Source: Hyaloscypha bicolor E (lineage: Eukaryota; Ascomycota; Leotiomycetes; Helotiales; Hyaloscyphaceae). From it: DNA of 64,000 bases. How positions within the stretch are numbered: position 1 is the first letter of the stretch; the number at the start of each line of letters is the position of its first letter. The translations under genes and the position numbers were made by a program. Shown one piece after another: positions 33,808-46,590 of the stretch. The DNA is taken from assembly GCF_002865645.1 (NCBI RefSeq), contig NW_020194512.1:62001-126000 (forward strand), in the 5' to 3' direction. Below the pieces are notes generated by a model. It had not been told where the DNA came from. It worked only from the letters and a program-made list of their open reading frames with translations, and did not search any database.

Positions 33808-36682
33808 AGAGTTTGCTCTGTTATGACTGGCCCCCGCCATTGTCAGTTCTGCCGTTGGGTACCTGGGTATAATGGCACCCATGAAATGAGGTGCCGAAGC
33901 GATCGCCAGGAGCGAGATTCACCCTTGGTTTGACTCTCATCCTTGGATTTCTGGCTCCCCTATGTACTTACAAGACTATTTTTGGTGTTTGAAATGTTCT
34001 GAAGCTTGTTCTTTCTTCCACCAGAAACATTTGTTGATACATGGTCAGGGTCCTTTCCGCACTGGGGATGAGTAGTCGAGGTCATCGAAATTTGGCATGT
34101 TTGGGATGAAATAATGGAGATCTAATCTGATTTGGGTTTTCATACTCCTTCTTATTGCATATATGAGATAGCCTGTTGGGAGCTGTCGTTTTAAAACTCC
34201 TTTCTCCGTAAATGTAGATGCCACTAATCAGTGGTCACATCAAAGTAAGGGTTCTTCTCCGTGGAGGGATACTGAACGAATAATAGATCAAAACCGGAAT
34301 ACATATTTGCAAAATGGAGTGGGTCCTTGCTTCATTTCGAAGGATCGAGGTTGTCTATTTTGTTTTGTGATTATTATATACAGGAAGCGTCTTTCCTTCA
34401 GTTCACCTGCCACTCACGTCCAAGTGAAAGTCTCTCTTATGAATGTTGGAGACATGATCCGATATATCCAGCCCGTCGAATTTTGGGCAAATCACTGCCA
34501 AGGACAAGGCTTAATACAGTTGCGTCTCGGCTGAGGAGCTAAGTCAGTACGAGGCATACTTCGGCAAACAAGAAGGCAGAGTTAACGTACATCGCCGCAA
34601 GTTGACGGATTACAGTCTTGATCACAGCACAGTGAAGCAGTTTCCTCCAACGGCGAACTTTGTTACCGTCATGGATGGCAGTCTTGAGGAAGAATTGCGT
34701 ATTGACCGATGGCTGTTGCTCAAGAGAGAGATATGGGAAAGAGTGTCTGCGGTGGGGGTACTCCAGTGTTAAAGAAGTCTGGAAAATGATCTTGCATCAA
34801 GGGTGAAGGATAGAGCATGCTTTTCTTATACCAACTCTTAAGATTAAAGGGGTCTAAAATATGTTGCATTCTCAACTGACTCAATGAGGAAGCTCCTATT
34901 GTTGACCTTGTTTTTGCCTTGCCGGTTTTCGTAGATCTTAAGGTGTTGTGTAACAAATCAGGATCTTCGAACAGGACGAATGGAGATTTGATTGGATATT
35001 GCACCATCCTGGCAAAATACCTAACACAGCACCAGTTCCGCCGATTAAGCGCTTCGCCATCGTTAGCTGAACGAAACAGTTGGCACATAGGAGGGAACGA
35101 ATTGCAGAAAACTGTGCCGCCGGTTATGAATATTGCTTTGCCATTTGATATCAGCATATGATTTCTCACACATTAGTTTCCTAGTTAACCTCTGCGGGTA
35201 TACGACCGAGCTTTCTCCAGAAACCCTAGCTTATCTAGTTTCCAGACCACTTGAAAGCCTTCTCCTTATATCTGACACTCTCACGTATTAGACCTATTAT
35301 ATCTTAACCTTGCTACCTGTTAGTTGAATTTATCTGCAAGTCGTTTGAATAAAACGAGATACATATATAATCTTTCAACGTCTTCTAACGGTCTGACCCA
35401 ACTAAGCGAGCGAAGCGAGATAACCCCTGATACTGAGGCTAAAGTCAACAGCACTTGCCAATCTCGTCGCGAGTGCAAAAAAAACTGCACCAGGAATGAG
35501 AGTGGTAAGTGACTAGGTATTGCAAGGACACCCCAGTGAGCGGGGGTGTTTATTGCATCCAATTTGCTTCCCTACCTCCGAAGGATCGCCGAGAAAAGTA
35601 TGTGAATTTGAAATGCTTCCGGGGGACAAGGCCCAGGATTTGATACTCTTTGACCCAGACATGTGAACAGATCATGCGAGCCCTCAATTTGGCTGACTCT
35701 GGTAGTATCCAAAACAACCGGCGATCTCGTGCATCGTGATGTCGAAGTGATGTCGTTCATGAATGACCAGTAAAGCACCTCGTCCTTCTAGCCTGGCATC
35801 AAAAATATTGATGCGCACCTCCATTGTTCCAAGAATATAGGGAACGCTGAAATACGTACGGCCTACTGAGTAGAGCCTCGTACTATTGCCTTCTCTAAAT
35901 CCTCGCCCTCTCACGCGAGCCGGGTCATGAATCCGGACAGTGGTAGATACGTTTTAGATTTACTAACATCTGACTCCTAGTCCCGCTCTCTGCTGTGGGA
36001 ACACTGTACTATACATTGTCACTTATTTCTTGGTGTAACGATATTTCAGTCAACGGTTGACCCACAGCTTGGGTTCATTGCCCAAGACTCAAGAAAGGAG
36101 CCAATGTTCTTCAACAGCTGGAGATCAGACATCCTGCTTTGGCCGATCTCCTTGTTCCAGTACTTTCGGTACATTCGAGTCTTCGACGTCAGATGATTTA
36201 TTGCTTAAAATGCGAAGTAGCTCAACCTCGGTAACCTCAATGTCCCACGATTCCTGGGACATCGGAACGCACTATCAGTCGGATCGGGCATTGTCTTGGA
36301 AATGGGTGCATGGGGCATAGCTAAGGGTCAGCTGTTCAGCTAAACAGGGGTTTTCAGGGGCAATAGAGGTTATTTGGATGTCTATAAGTATAAGCCTTAG
36401 ATCAGTGTAAAATGGATAGTCGTCTAAGAGCCATTGCATGTGACCTTTTGCTTTGCCATCTCAACTCATCGAAGCAAAGATGAGAAACACGTGATTCAAA
36501 GAAGGGGTGGACCCTACTCAAATCCATTGCGTTTCTGGTTCAAGGGTTCACTATCACATTCATTCATTTCCGGTTTTTCCACGAATACGAGATTCACACT
36601 GCTCAACGCTTAATTCACTATTTCAATCGCCCAATGTATCTATGTACAATGCACCCTCCCTCCTTCCCTTCCAGCCACCAAC
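33808..36682. other. AT-rich gene-poor 2.9 kb
   Basis: Frames up to 149 codons (34720-35169 minus, 34919-35161 plus) overlap on opposite strands and match nothing known to me. No terminal repeats or transposase motifs. Likely non-coding or heavily decayed sequence. Confidence 0.45.
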
Positions 36683-37360
36683 TCACTGCCCATCCTTCGT
36701 AACCCACAACCAAACAATCGGCTTCTCACCCGGATGCCCCGTTCGATCGCCCCTCCACCCATACTCACTAATCGCCTTCTTCACCTTATCTTTATCATCG
36801 CCTACGAACTTTGCGCCAACCTTCCATTGTCCATTGCCAGCCTCCACAACTTCATACAAGATATTCTTCTTCGCGTCCTCGTTCGTGCAGCCGAGGTTCT
36901 GCATCAGCTCCTTGACAGTGGTGCCCGTCGGCACGAATAGCTTGACATGCTTCGAGCTGTCTTCTTTGAACATGGTGGTCTGCCATGGCTTCTCTTTGGT
37001 CTTGAAGACGTGGATTTTGCAGTGTTCCTGCGGGAATGCATAGTCGTAGCCGGGAGGGAGACCAACGCCGCCGGTGTGGTTGCGCAGGTGGATGCCGGGG
37101 AAGCCGTGGTCGGTGAAGGGTGCCACGGTCGGATAGGTCATTCCGCCCATGCCGAAACCTCCATATGGTGGCGGCATGAACATCGGCTGTTGGGGGAAGC
37201 CTGGGTATGGCGGCGGTGCTGGCCAGCCGAATCCTTGAGGAGCTGGCGCTCCGAAGAAGGCCGGGTACTGGGGCACGCCGAACGGTTGCGCGGGACCGAA
37301 CCCCGGAGGCATGGGGCCGGTGTCGAAGCCATGATAGCTGTTGAATCCAGCTCGAGCCAT
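36683..37360 (-). CDS. conserved fungal protein of unknown function, Pro/Gly-rich N-terminus
   Basis: 225 aa from ATG 37360 (MARAGFNSYHGFDTGPMPPG) to TGA at 36683-36685. About residues 10-85 are Pro/Gly/Phe-rich and low in complexity (PYPGFPQQPMFMPPPYGG). The C-terminal 110 residues look folded: HCKIHVFKTKEKPW, then VKLFVPTGTTVKELMQNLGC and GEKPIVWLWVTKDGQ, a beta/alpha pattern that could be ubiquitin-like. The same frame stays open upstream and reads VQLSESRAASEDEELTH just before this Met, so an upstream exon may exist and the true N-terminus may be longer. No signal peptide or membrane segment. Function not recognised. Confidence 0.72.
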   Translation of the reverse strand: MARAGFNSYHGFDTGPMPPGFGPAQPFGVPQYPAFFGAPAPQGFGWPAPPPYPGFPQQPMFMPPPYGGFGMGGMTYPTVAPFTDHGFPGIHLRNHTGGVGLPPGYDYAFPQEHCKIHVFKTKEKPWQTTMFKEDSSKHVKLFVPTGTTVKELMQNLGCTNEDAKKNILYEVVEAGNGQWKVGAKFVGDDKDKVKKAISEYGWRGDRTGHPGEKPIVWLWVTKDGQ

Positions 37361-38526
37361 ATGGGTCAGCTCCTCGTCTTCGGATGCTGCTCGAGATTCT
37401 GACAACTGAACTCGAGGCTCTCTTGGTGGAGGAGGTCCTAGATCGAGTCCGTGAGTAGGGTTGAGGCCCTGGCAGCCCGAAGAAAACGCCTTGAGCTGTT
37501 GGAGATATGCGATGCAGTTGTCAAGATTGTCGTAAACTGCGATGGACTGAAAGTTTACAAGCTGGATGCTGTGCAAAGGATCAAAGAGTGTGGCGTATGT
37601 CAGGACGATTTTGCTGATGGGTTCGGGCAAGGAGTGCTCATATACCCTTTCCTGAAAGGACGCCAGGATGGATGAGAGAGGGGGAGAGAAGCGTCATCCA
37701 AGTTTTGATGATAGGTACAGACGTTTGCTTGAGTATGGCTGTGACGTGTAGTGAGTAAGGACGGGTATTTGATGCAGGGGAGTGTGTAGACCTGGGTGAG
37801 GGTGTCTGTTAGAGAAGAAAGAAAGGTTATGAGTAAGCGTCGTGGCGGGAGTATTTGAAAGGGTATGAATCATTTCCTGGAGCATGAAATTTGGAAATAA
37901 AGAACAATGATTCACACATCACCCCGTTTCGCGAGCAACATCACCCTGTTTCCCCAACCTCGAAACTGGTAATAGTGATTCACAGAGCATGAGTTCTTCC
38001 TCGCCAGCATCATCACCTATTCTGTGGGGGGTGGGAATTGACTTTTCAGCAAAGCCTCACAAACATTAGAAAATTGCTTCAGATTGCCAAGAGGCACTGG
38101 CCTGTGTTTCAATGAGGATATAAGAAAAAAGATTCGTGGATTTGAAAGGGGGACGGAAGAAAGATTTGCAGCAACGCCACCCATTTTTGGAAAACGGCTT
38201 GATGCCCTTTGACATGCTTGACTGTGGAAATCTGAAAGCCCAGCCCACTTTGCCGAATGGGGAATGACTTGTTCCCAAAACAGACTGTGGATGTTCACGG
38301 CAACACTGTGCGCTCATCAACCGAAGAAAAGAGGTCACGCACCGCCAAATTTTCCACCGTTAACCCTAAGAAGTCGGGACTTCTCAAGAACGTTGTCGCT
38401 TGGTATTTTTGTGAATTCGTGACCACTATTGTGGCCTCTCGTTGATACATTGATGATACATAGGGCACCTCGAAATGCAAAGTTGTTGTGCTTTCCAAAC
38501 GAAAGTCGAGATTCAAATACCCTTCC
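37361..38526. other. intergenic between two minus-strand genes
   Basis: It includes the possible 5' exon of the gene to its left (up to about 37630) and the 3' flank of CFT2. No separate gene is supported. Confidence 0.5.
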
Positions 38527-41500
38527 CTATTTGACCACCGCCAACCCCTCGTAAATCTTGTTCTTGACGGCGTAAAACGTCCCTCCTTGCTGCATGAGAC
38601 CAGTCACCAACCCAATGCTTTCGACTTCGATCCTTCCTGTCCCAGACTTTCGTACAATTACAGACCCATCGATCAGCAATGTTCCCTCACCCCGGAATTC
38701 GGCAGTGTGACCCGATCCTTGCATGATCTTTCGCAAGTCTGCGAGCCGGAGATCGCCAACTTGGAGAGGTTGCGCAACCGATCTGGTCGCGGACACCATG
38801 TTTGACGGCAATATATCCAGAGTAGGCACCTCAACCTCAGCTGCATCAATAGCTTCGCGTGTTTCTTCTGCATCTCCCTTCAGCAATTTCTGCTTCTTGT
38901 TGCTCCCTTCAGCTTTCGCATCTGGCGAGTCGTGATGTATAGCCTCCAAGCGCGCGGTGACGGTTGCAATGCTTAATCCTTTCACGTTCTGCCATTTCAG
39001 CTGCTTCACAAGTGCATCCGTAAGCTTTACAGCCCATGCGTTTGTATCAACACTGGCATCAACAGTGATTCCGATTTCTGGTGTATAAACGTCAATCGCT
39101 GTATCTTCAGCACCTATAAGGGCTGCTAGCAGCTTCCGGCAGTCCGCTGCAAGAGACAAAGTCTCGTCTTTTATACCACTGACCAGGATAAGCTTCCGGG
39201 GCTGAATCAGCGGTATCAACATTTGCAAACTCCTCTTGTCGTGCAACCCAGCAAAATCAACAAATGCCAGTCGAACGTTGATGTTGAGAGTCTCAGTGGA
39301 AAAGACAAGTCTTGAAGGGCTAGTAATCTCTTCCTCTGGTTCTTCGTCCGACGCATCATCTTCAACACCAGGGGGCATGTCCGCAATGTCCGGGGATTCG
39401 CGTTGTCCACCACCAATTTGCTGTCTCTTGTTCGCCCCATTTGGTACTCGACCTTCGTTCGGCACCGCAATGTCATCCCACTTCCGCTTCTTGCCCAAAG
39501 TATCCTTCGTGTCGTATTTGTTTGATTGCTGGCGTAAATCTTGGCCATCCACCTCATCCCGCTCTTCTGCTCTCAGGAAGTCTTCTGGTCGAATTAAATC
39601 TCCAAATTCGTCAGCTCTCTTTCGCCGGATCGCCACTGGAAACATCTTCTCCCGCCCTTTTTTGCCACGGACATCGAAGTCGTAGACGCCTTTCCGTCGG
39701 AGGAGTATGTTGATTCCAAGGTCTTCATCGCTCAGCCCAATCTTCTTCCGGTTGGCCTGGCCCATGGTTGCTGATATGTTCAATGCCTTTCCTTGTTGTT
39801 CGGTATCAGAGTCTTCAGAATCCGAAGAAGAGTCAGAAGAGGCGTCATCAACTACATCAGCGGACGATTCGAGAGAAGTGGCTCCCCCAGATTGTGTTGT
39901 CAGGAGTTGGCGTTGGGTAGCCAGCCAGTGCTGATAAACGCTCAAATCATTACCCTCAAGCGGTATGCGTTTAATATCTTTCAATTCAACCGACCTGCCG
40001 CTCGTGTTGACTTGCTCCAGATTTTCGCCATTTTTGCTGGGCTCCAACGTGACTCCGTTCTTACGCTCTTCCCACCAGGACCACAAAGTTTTTGCCAGCC
40101 CAGGGCCAGCAGCATCGTGAGTAGGTGCCAGCCTTTCCGTTAGAATCACAAGGTTGCGGCTGTCATCGGCGATTTTTCTCAAGACATCCTTTGAGAAGCC
40201 CCACTCCAAGGATGTGTCACTAGCCAGGATGACCTTTCCGACGGATCTTCCAAGGTTGTCCGTTTCATTCAAGACTCTGTTGATTTGCCCTCGACGTTCA
40301 AGCAGACGCAGATGTTTGAAGTCAAATGGTCCAGCTCCATGCTTTTGATCCGATTCTCCTTGTTTCTTCAAAACTCCAGTGTTGGCTTCAAACTCTCGAA
40401 TTATTGCATCGTCCATCCATTCAAGCATGCTTCTTGTATATCGCATCGTCGCACCAATATTCTTACTCGCAAGATACAACTTCGAGGTCCGAAGAGGACT
40501 GTCATCATCATTTGTTTCTTTTCTCCAGGCATGTTCCAGTAAATAAGCCAGTTCCAATACTCGAGCACTGGAGTCTGTAGGAATCAAAACTGTTCCACCT
40601 TTGCTGGTTGCTGATTTGATCATGTCCAAAAGTAGCTCGTCGCGCTTTGCTCTTCCACCTGGCAAGGCGAGTCTTTCACCACCTCGACTACTGCAAATCA
40701 ACGCCGTAGGTTTTCGCAATTGCTCAATGACCTCTGCTCCTCCTGCCCCAGCTCCTCCAAGCCAAGCTGCGCCTGCCAAAACATTCTCTCGAGCCTGGTT
40801 CCAATCAACGGCATAAACAATTGATTCCAACCCATGTTGAATGTGCCATATTGTTCCTCCGAGAGTATGTCCCGCATTGTAGGCAGTGACCGTAAGCCCG
40901 TTCAGTGGTGCTGAATTTGGTGAGGGTATGGGCTGATGTGGTTGTGAGTACTTGAGAGGGTGAATAAGAGAGAAGTAGGACGCGATTTCTTCGAGAGTCG
41001 GTGGCTGGAGAAGGATGTTCGGGTCTTGGCTTGCGGATACGGATTGAGAGTAGGAGTATGAGGCTTCGGAGAGTGCTGATGGAGGAATGACAGTTGAAGC
41101 TAAAGGTGTCGAGGTGTAGAGATCTTGTACCAAGGTGCGTCCCAGAGATATGACAGGAAGAGTTGCGTAGACGGGTATTCGAGCAAACTGGGGAAAGTGT
41201 TTGCAACAGTGTGCGTAAGCTCCGAGATGTGCGATTGTCGGATGCGTAAGGAGGATGATCGAAAGCGTAGGAACTTGCCTGGAGGGGGCAAGTTAGCATA
41301 ACAAATACTATGAGGCAGCAAGATGAGAGAAGATGGCCAGTATAAAACTGGACAGATGATCAATGCAGAGAGTGACGGGTGGAATGCGTCTTCATTGATG
41401 TTTGTGTACAATGCGCTGCCCACCGTGCCTTCTTCAAGCCGAAGCCATTAGAAAAGAAACACAACCTACTTCTCAAGCTCCTTCAGCTTCGCCACATCAA

Positions 41501-41615
41501 ATGTCTCGTCCCAGCCGACATCTATTAGTACTTTGACACCTCCATCGAGCTCCAAGAGCGACTGTGATGCACTCGATTCCGACTGCGCTCCCTGCAACGG
41601 AGTAAAGGTGAACAT
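38527..41615 (-). CDS. CFT2: cleavage and polyadenylation factor subunit CFT2 / CPSF100
   Basis: Subunit of the nuclear mRNA 3'-end cleavage and polyadenylation complex, the catalytically silent partner of YSH1/CPSF73. Two exons, complement(41470..41615) and complement(38527..41278), 965 aa. The start is ATG 41615 (MFTFTPLQGAQSESSASQSL). The intron is a clean 191-nt GT..AG whose removal yields ELEKQVPTLSIILLTHPTIA. The metallo-beta-lactamase HxHxDH motif is degenerate, THPTIAHLGAY at about 60-70, as in all CPSF100 proteins. Other landmarks are the GHTLGGTIWHI block at about 186-196, a beta-CASP segment with ALICSSRGGERLALPGGRAK, and a C-terminal RMMBL-type region with LAFVDFAGLHDKRSL and PRKLILVSG. 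A long acidic Ser/Asp-rich insert separates these. It shares its upstream region with SEC24. Confidence 0.95.
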
Positions 41616-42025
41616 CTTGTCCAACTTCTCCTCGTGAATCAGCGCATCTGGCAGATTGATGAGTCCTGTCGCATGTTATCGCTCTGCAAAGACTGACACT
41701 GGCGTTGAATTTGCTCATGGATGTCGTCGCAAGAAAGGTGACACCAGGGACGAGGACGGAAGAAAGGAAATCGCGTCCGACAGGGGGGTTGAGTTTCTTA
41801 GCGCGAATTGCACGTGCCACTCGCGGAATTTCTGGATCTCGAAAAGGTGTCAACACCTCAGTAGACAGTTCACCCGCAAACTTTCTCGCCTTCACCGGGA
41901 TATATTTGCAAATTATGTCCAAACGATGATACGAGGTTCTTGATCTCTTCACGAATCTGCAAGCACTGCGGAAATTGTGACCGGCCAGCAAAGCCTGAAG
42001 CTATTCGTTGAAGTCAGCAGACAAT
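41616..42025. promoter_or_regulatory. 410-bp bidirectional promoter region between CFT2 and SEC24
   Basis: The two divergent ATGs at 41615 (-) and 42026 (+) leave only 410 bp for both promoters and 5' leaders. Open frames across it are short and unrecognised. Shared regulation is inferred from spacing alone. Confidence 0.6.
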
Positions 42026-45000
42026 ATGTCGGACTATCAGCTCTACCACTCTCTGGGCCAGGGAGGCCCGAATGACGACCCTAACAACCCCAATAAAGCC
42101 TCCCAACCTGCTCCTCCTCAATTTCAGCATCCAGTTGCTCCTTCGCCCTACCAACAACCCGGCGCAAACTTCAATGCGCCTGGACAGACCCCGCAGTACA
42201 ACTCTCAAATGGGACCGCCCTCGCCCTATGGAGCCCCTCAAGGGCAAGGATACTTCCCCGATCAAGGCACACAATTACACGATGGAGGATTAGCTGCTCA
42301 AATGGGAGGGCTAGGTCTTGGAGACGTTAGCTCGCACGGAAAGAAGAAAAAGAAGGACAAACACGCCTACCACACTGTCGAACCCACTGGCTCTTCACAA
42401 GCTTTCAATGGCATGCCTCAGGGCGGAGTACCTCCATCGGCATACCTAAATGCGGATCCATCAGTAATGCCAGGTCAAGGTCAAGGAGGGCAATTCTTAA
42501 ACCAGCCGATCACTCCACAAATGTCGCAGTTCCCAGCTCCGGTCAACGCCCCTTTCAACCCAGCCAACCCTTCTTCTCCTGCCGAATTTGCGTCGAGAAA
42601 TGGCACAACTGATCCTGGATTCTCTGCAAATATGCAGACGTCAGCACATGGTCGAGTCGACCCAGATCAAATCCCCAGTGTACCCAGATCTCGAGACGCC
42701 ATTTCTCAATACTACCTCAGTCATGTATACCCAACCTTCGAACATCACTTACCGCCTCCTGCCTCTGTCTCGTTTGTTGCCTTTGATCAAGGAAACTCCT
42801 CTCCAAAGTTTACACGCCTCACCATGAACAATATCCCATCCACATCAGACTCACTTCACTCGACCGCGCTACCACTTGGGCTGCTGTTGCAACCTCTTGC
42901 GCCTTTACAACCCGGTGAGCTTGAGATTCCGGTATTAGATTTTGGAGAAATTGGTCCACCAAGATGCCATCGGTGTCGAGCGTATATCAACCCATTCATG
43001 GTTTTCAAGTCAGGTGGAAACAAGTTTGTCTGCAACATGTGCAATTACGCGAATGATGTTCCTCCTGAGTACTTCTGTGCAACAACACCCCAGGGCGCTC
43101 GTGTTGATAGAGAACAACGACCTGAGTTAATGCGTGGTACGGTAGAGTTTTTGGTTCCGAAGGAATACTGGTCGAAGGAGCCAGTTGGACTGCGGATACT
43201 GTTTCTGATTGATGTTGGCCAAGAAGCATTTAACAGGGGCTTCTTGGAAGCATTCTGTGAAGGCGTTATGGCTGCTCTGTACGGTGGAGATGACAGCCCG
43301 GCAGGAGACGGCCAGATCAAGCGCAGAATTCCAGAGGGAGCGAAGGTTGGCTTTGTCACTTTTGATAAGGATATTCATTTCTATAATATGAACGTAGGTT
43401 TTCCAGCTTTGTCTGGCGTTTGACATCTAACAATTGTAGCCGGCTCTCGATCAAGCGCAGATGATGATCATGCCAGATATCGAGGATCCATTCGTGCCTC
43501 TTGGCCACGGATTGTTTGTGGATCCATACGAAGCGAAGTATGTTTTTTCCCCCTGACCTGGACTTCGTTGCTGACAAAACAGGTCAAATATCACTTCACT
43601 ACTGAGTCAACTGCCCGCATTATTTTCGGAGATCAAGAATCCCGAACCAGCACTGCTCCCCACTTTGAATGCTGCATTGGCTGCACTTGAGAAGACTGGT
43701 GGAAAGATCATCTGTTCCTTGTCTGCACTACCAACTTGGGGCCCTGGACGTCTGTTCCTTCGAGATGATGGTAAACAGCATGGTGGTGACGCCGAGAAGA
43801 AGCTACTCGATACCGAGCACCCTGGCTGGAGGAAAGCTGCCGACAAGATGGTTCAAGCAGGAGTCGGTACAGATTTCTTTTTGGCTGCTCCAGGCGGTGG
43901 GTACTTGGACATCGCCACAATTGGTCAGTTTTCTGTCCATTCTAGAATATCTCGCATCTGACATCAGTTTAGGCCACGTCTCAGCATCCACGGGAGGAGA
44001 GACATTTTATTATCCCAACTTCGTGTCACCACGCGACACTGAGAAGTTGTCCCAGGAGATTATACACACTGTTACACGAGAGACTGGATATCAAGCGCTG
44101 ATGAAAGTCCGATGTTCGAACGGTCTGCAAGTACAATCATACCACGGAAATTTCATCCACCATACTTTTGGTGCCGACGTAGAGCTTGGCACCATCGACT
44201 CCGACAAGGCTATGGCTGTTATCTTCAGCTATGATGGAAAACTAGATGCCAAGCTCGATGCACACTTTCAGAGCGCATTACTTTACACAACGGCGACTGG
44301 GGAGCGGAGAGTGAGGTGCTCGAACGTGATCGCGAGTGTCAGCGACAATGCCAAGGACTGCATGAAGTTTGTCGATCAAGACGCTGTCTATACTCTGATG
44401 GCGAAGGAAGCCGCTTCCAAGATGACGTCGGCTTCGTTGAAGGATATACGTGGAGCTTTGACAGAAAAGAACGTCGACATCCTCGCCGGATATCGGAAGA
44501 ACTTCTCTGGTTCTCATCCTCCAGGTCAACTGGTCCTTCCCGAGAATCTCAAGGAGTTCAGCATGTATATTCTAGGTCTCATCAAGTCACGCGCCTTTAA
44601 AGGCGGACAAGAACCAACTGATCGACGAGTCCACGATATGCGGATGATCAAAGGAATGGGAGCACTCGAGTTATCGTTGTATCTCTACCCCGGCATGATT
44701 CCAATCCACAACCTCGCTCCCGAAGACGGATTTCCGAATGCTGACGGCCATCTGCACATGCCACCCTCAATACGTTGCTCCTTCTCGAGAGTCGAAGATG
44801 GAGGCGTCTACCTCATCGACAACGGCCAAAACTGCTACTTATGGATGCACGCCCAAACATCACCCAACCTAATTGCCGATCTCTTTGGCGAAGGAAAAGA
44901 CAGTCTCAAATCCCTTGATCCATACAGTTCCTCCCTACCAGTCCTAGAAACCCATCTCTCGGCCCAAGTACGGAATATACTGGAGTACCTAAAGACGATG

Positions 45001-45298
45001 CGAGGTTCGAAAGCCTTGACGATACAGCTCGCGAGACAAGGATTGGATGGCGCGGAATACGAGTTCGCGAGGTTGTTGGTGGAAGATCGGAATAACGAGG
45101 CGCAGAGTTATGTCGATTGGTTGGTGCATATCCATCGGCATGTTCAGCTGGAGGTGAGTCCCATGCCTTCTATCAGCTCGATATCTTGGTAACTGGATTC
45201 TGACGTGTTGATAGTTGACGGGACAGAGGAAGAAGGAAGATAGTGGTGAGAACTCGATCGCGTCGAATTTCGCGGGACTGAGACCGCCGTATTGGTAG
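42026..45298 (+). CDS. SEC24: COPII coat cargo-adaptor SEC24
   Basis: Cargo-binding subunit of the Sec23/Sec24 inner COPII coat on ER exit sites. Five exons, 42026..43393, 43440..43537, 43583..43923, 43973..45153 and 45215..45298, join in frame to 1023 aa. The start is ATG 42026, giving MSDYQLYHSLGQGG; no earlier ATG is in frame. About 1-220 is a disordered Pro/Gln/Gly-rich tail with a KKKKKDK patch. A zinc finger follows with Cys at 314, 317, 336 and 339 (CHRC...CNMC), then the trunk (LRILFLIDVGQEAFNRGF, ICSLSALPTWGPGRL), the helical domain, a gelsolin-like domain (CSFSRVEDGGVYLIDNGQNC) and the terminal LRPPYW. Length and order match the family. Confidence 0.97.
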
Positions 45299-45649
45299 GG
45301 GAGCATGGGACAAGGAGGGATTGTATGATTGATTGAGTGTAGTGTGGGTTGGAGTTGGGTATTTTAGCGTGCATTAGAAAAGCTGATGATTCTGCATCCT
45401 TTCTCGCTATTTTGCTGGAATCCCTTACTGTTGGCATCAGATCTGGTCAGCTTTCGGTCTAGATCAAGGCGGATCTGAAGCAAAGAAAGTTTCCGAGTCG
45501 CGTATATAGGTCACATCACTAAGTCGAATGATATATGACAGCACGCTTCGGCTCGGGTGGATTATAAGTATCCATTTTGGGCATCTTGAAGTGGACTGAA
45601 GTCGAGTTGTACATGGTCGAGCCCTGTTTTCACAATCTTTCTCCGCCAT
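45299..45649. other. 3' flank of SEC24
   Basis: 350 nt, no gene seen. Confidence 0.5.
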
Positions 45650-46590
45650 TTGAAACTCCCTCTTCCTCCTGTCCCAGTCGACGCACAAGAGCTCATATCT
45701 CAATTCTCCATAGTAACAACTCATTTCCTTGCATCGCAGTATACCAGCTCGGACGGGTATAATGTCAGCACCGTTGTCCCCCGTACTGGCACAATACACG
45801 TTACTTACCTGAGAAGGGCAATTGACGACATCAGAGAGCTTCGGCGAAAAATGAAATATGGGATTTATCATTTGGGTCTCTATCCAAATGAACCCGGAAA
45901 GCTGGGTTGGACGTACCAGTGCGATCGAGCTGTGGGTGGCAGAGAGTTGGTATCGGGGATTCTTCGAGACGGAGAGGGAGGCGAACGTGGACGCTGTGCG
46001 AGATCTGGAGACCGTGATCTATGGAGAAGACGCAGTGACGTTCGAATCCCAGAACCTACCTCAATTTTAGCAGGAAACTAATATCTAGTTCTTAGACTTC
46101 TCATCAAAGATTGATCACCAAGCGCGGCCGAAGACTCGGCTGGCTAACGAACGTCTGAACACGACGAGGAAATTACTTCCTTTTTGGGTATGTTCCACTC
46201 CCTTCCTAGTTTTAAATGTATGCTGATCCAACTGTTATTTCCAGGCTGCAAAATAGCCCTGCCGACCCACACAACCCACTCGGACATCTTTACGTTCACC
46301 AAATTCTCGATGCCATGCAGACGAAGAACATGCTATTCCTGTCGGAGCAAGCGGGATACGGTGATCTGGATGCTCGAGCAGAATTGGTACGGTTCCTTAT
46401 GGTTACGATAGATACTTTGACGGAGACCTTATCAGGCATAGAACTGCTTTTGAGGAAGTTTATGAGGAGGAACATGACGGGGAGATGGAGGACTTTATCT
46501 CTTTATATGCGTGAGGATGCATCCAACTCAGATAAGGACTCCAGCTGGGAGAGGTCCAAAGTGAGTGGAAAAGCCTGCTCGGAAGCATGA
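45650..46590 (+). pseudogene. frameshifted gene of an uncharacterised fungal family
   Basis: Three protein-like blocks follow one another on the plus strand. First YLRRAIDDIRELRRKMKYGI...LGLYPNEPGKLGWTYQCDRA (to about 45960). Then, shifted one frame, ETEREANVDAVRDLETVIYG and EDAVTFESQNLPQF ending at a TAG (46068-46070). Then, after a further break near a possible GTATGT..CAG intron (about 46190-46242), NSPADPHNPLGHLYVHQILD, EQAGYGDLDARAELVRFLMV and TLTETLSGIELLLRKFMRRN. No splice pair explains the shift at about 45960-45980, so either a one-base indel inactivated the gene or the assembly has an error. The third block resembles proteins I have seen in Leotiomycete genomes without assigned function. 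No domain can be named. Confidence 0.5.

Noticed and set aside
34720..35169. 149-codon minus frame
   Set aside because: No family resemblance, overlapped by an open plus frame, and situated in AT-rich gene-poor DNA.
46048..46062. GTTCGAATCCC, a tRNA B-box look-alike
   Set aside because: It lies inside the protein-like block EDAVTFESQN and no cloverleaf forms.
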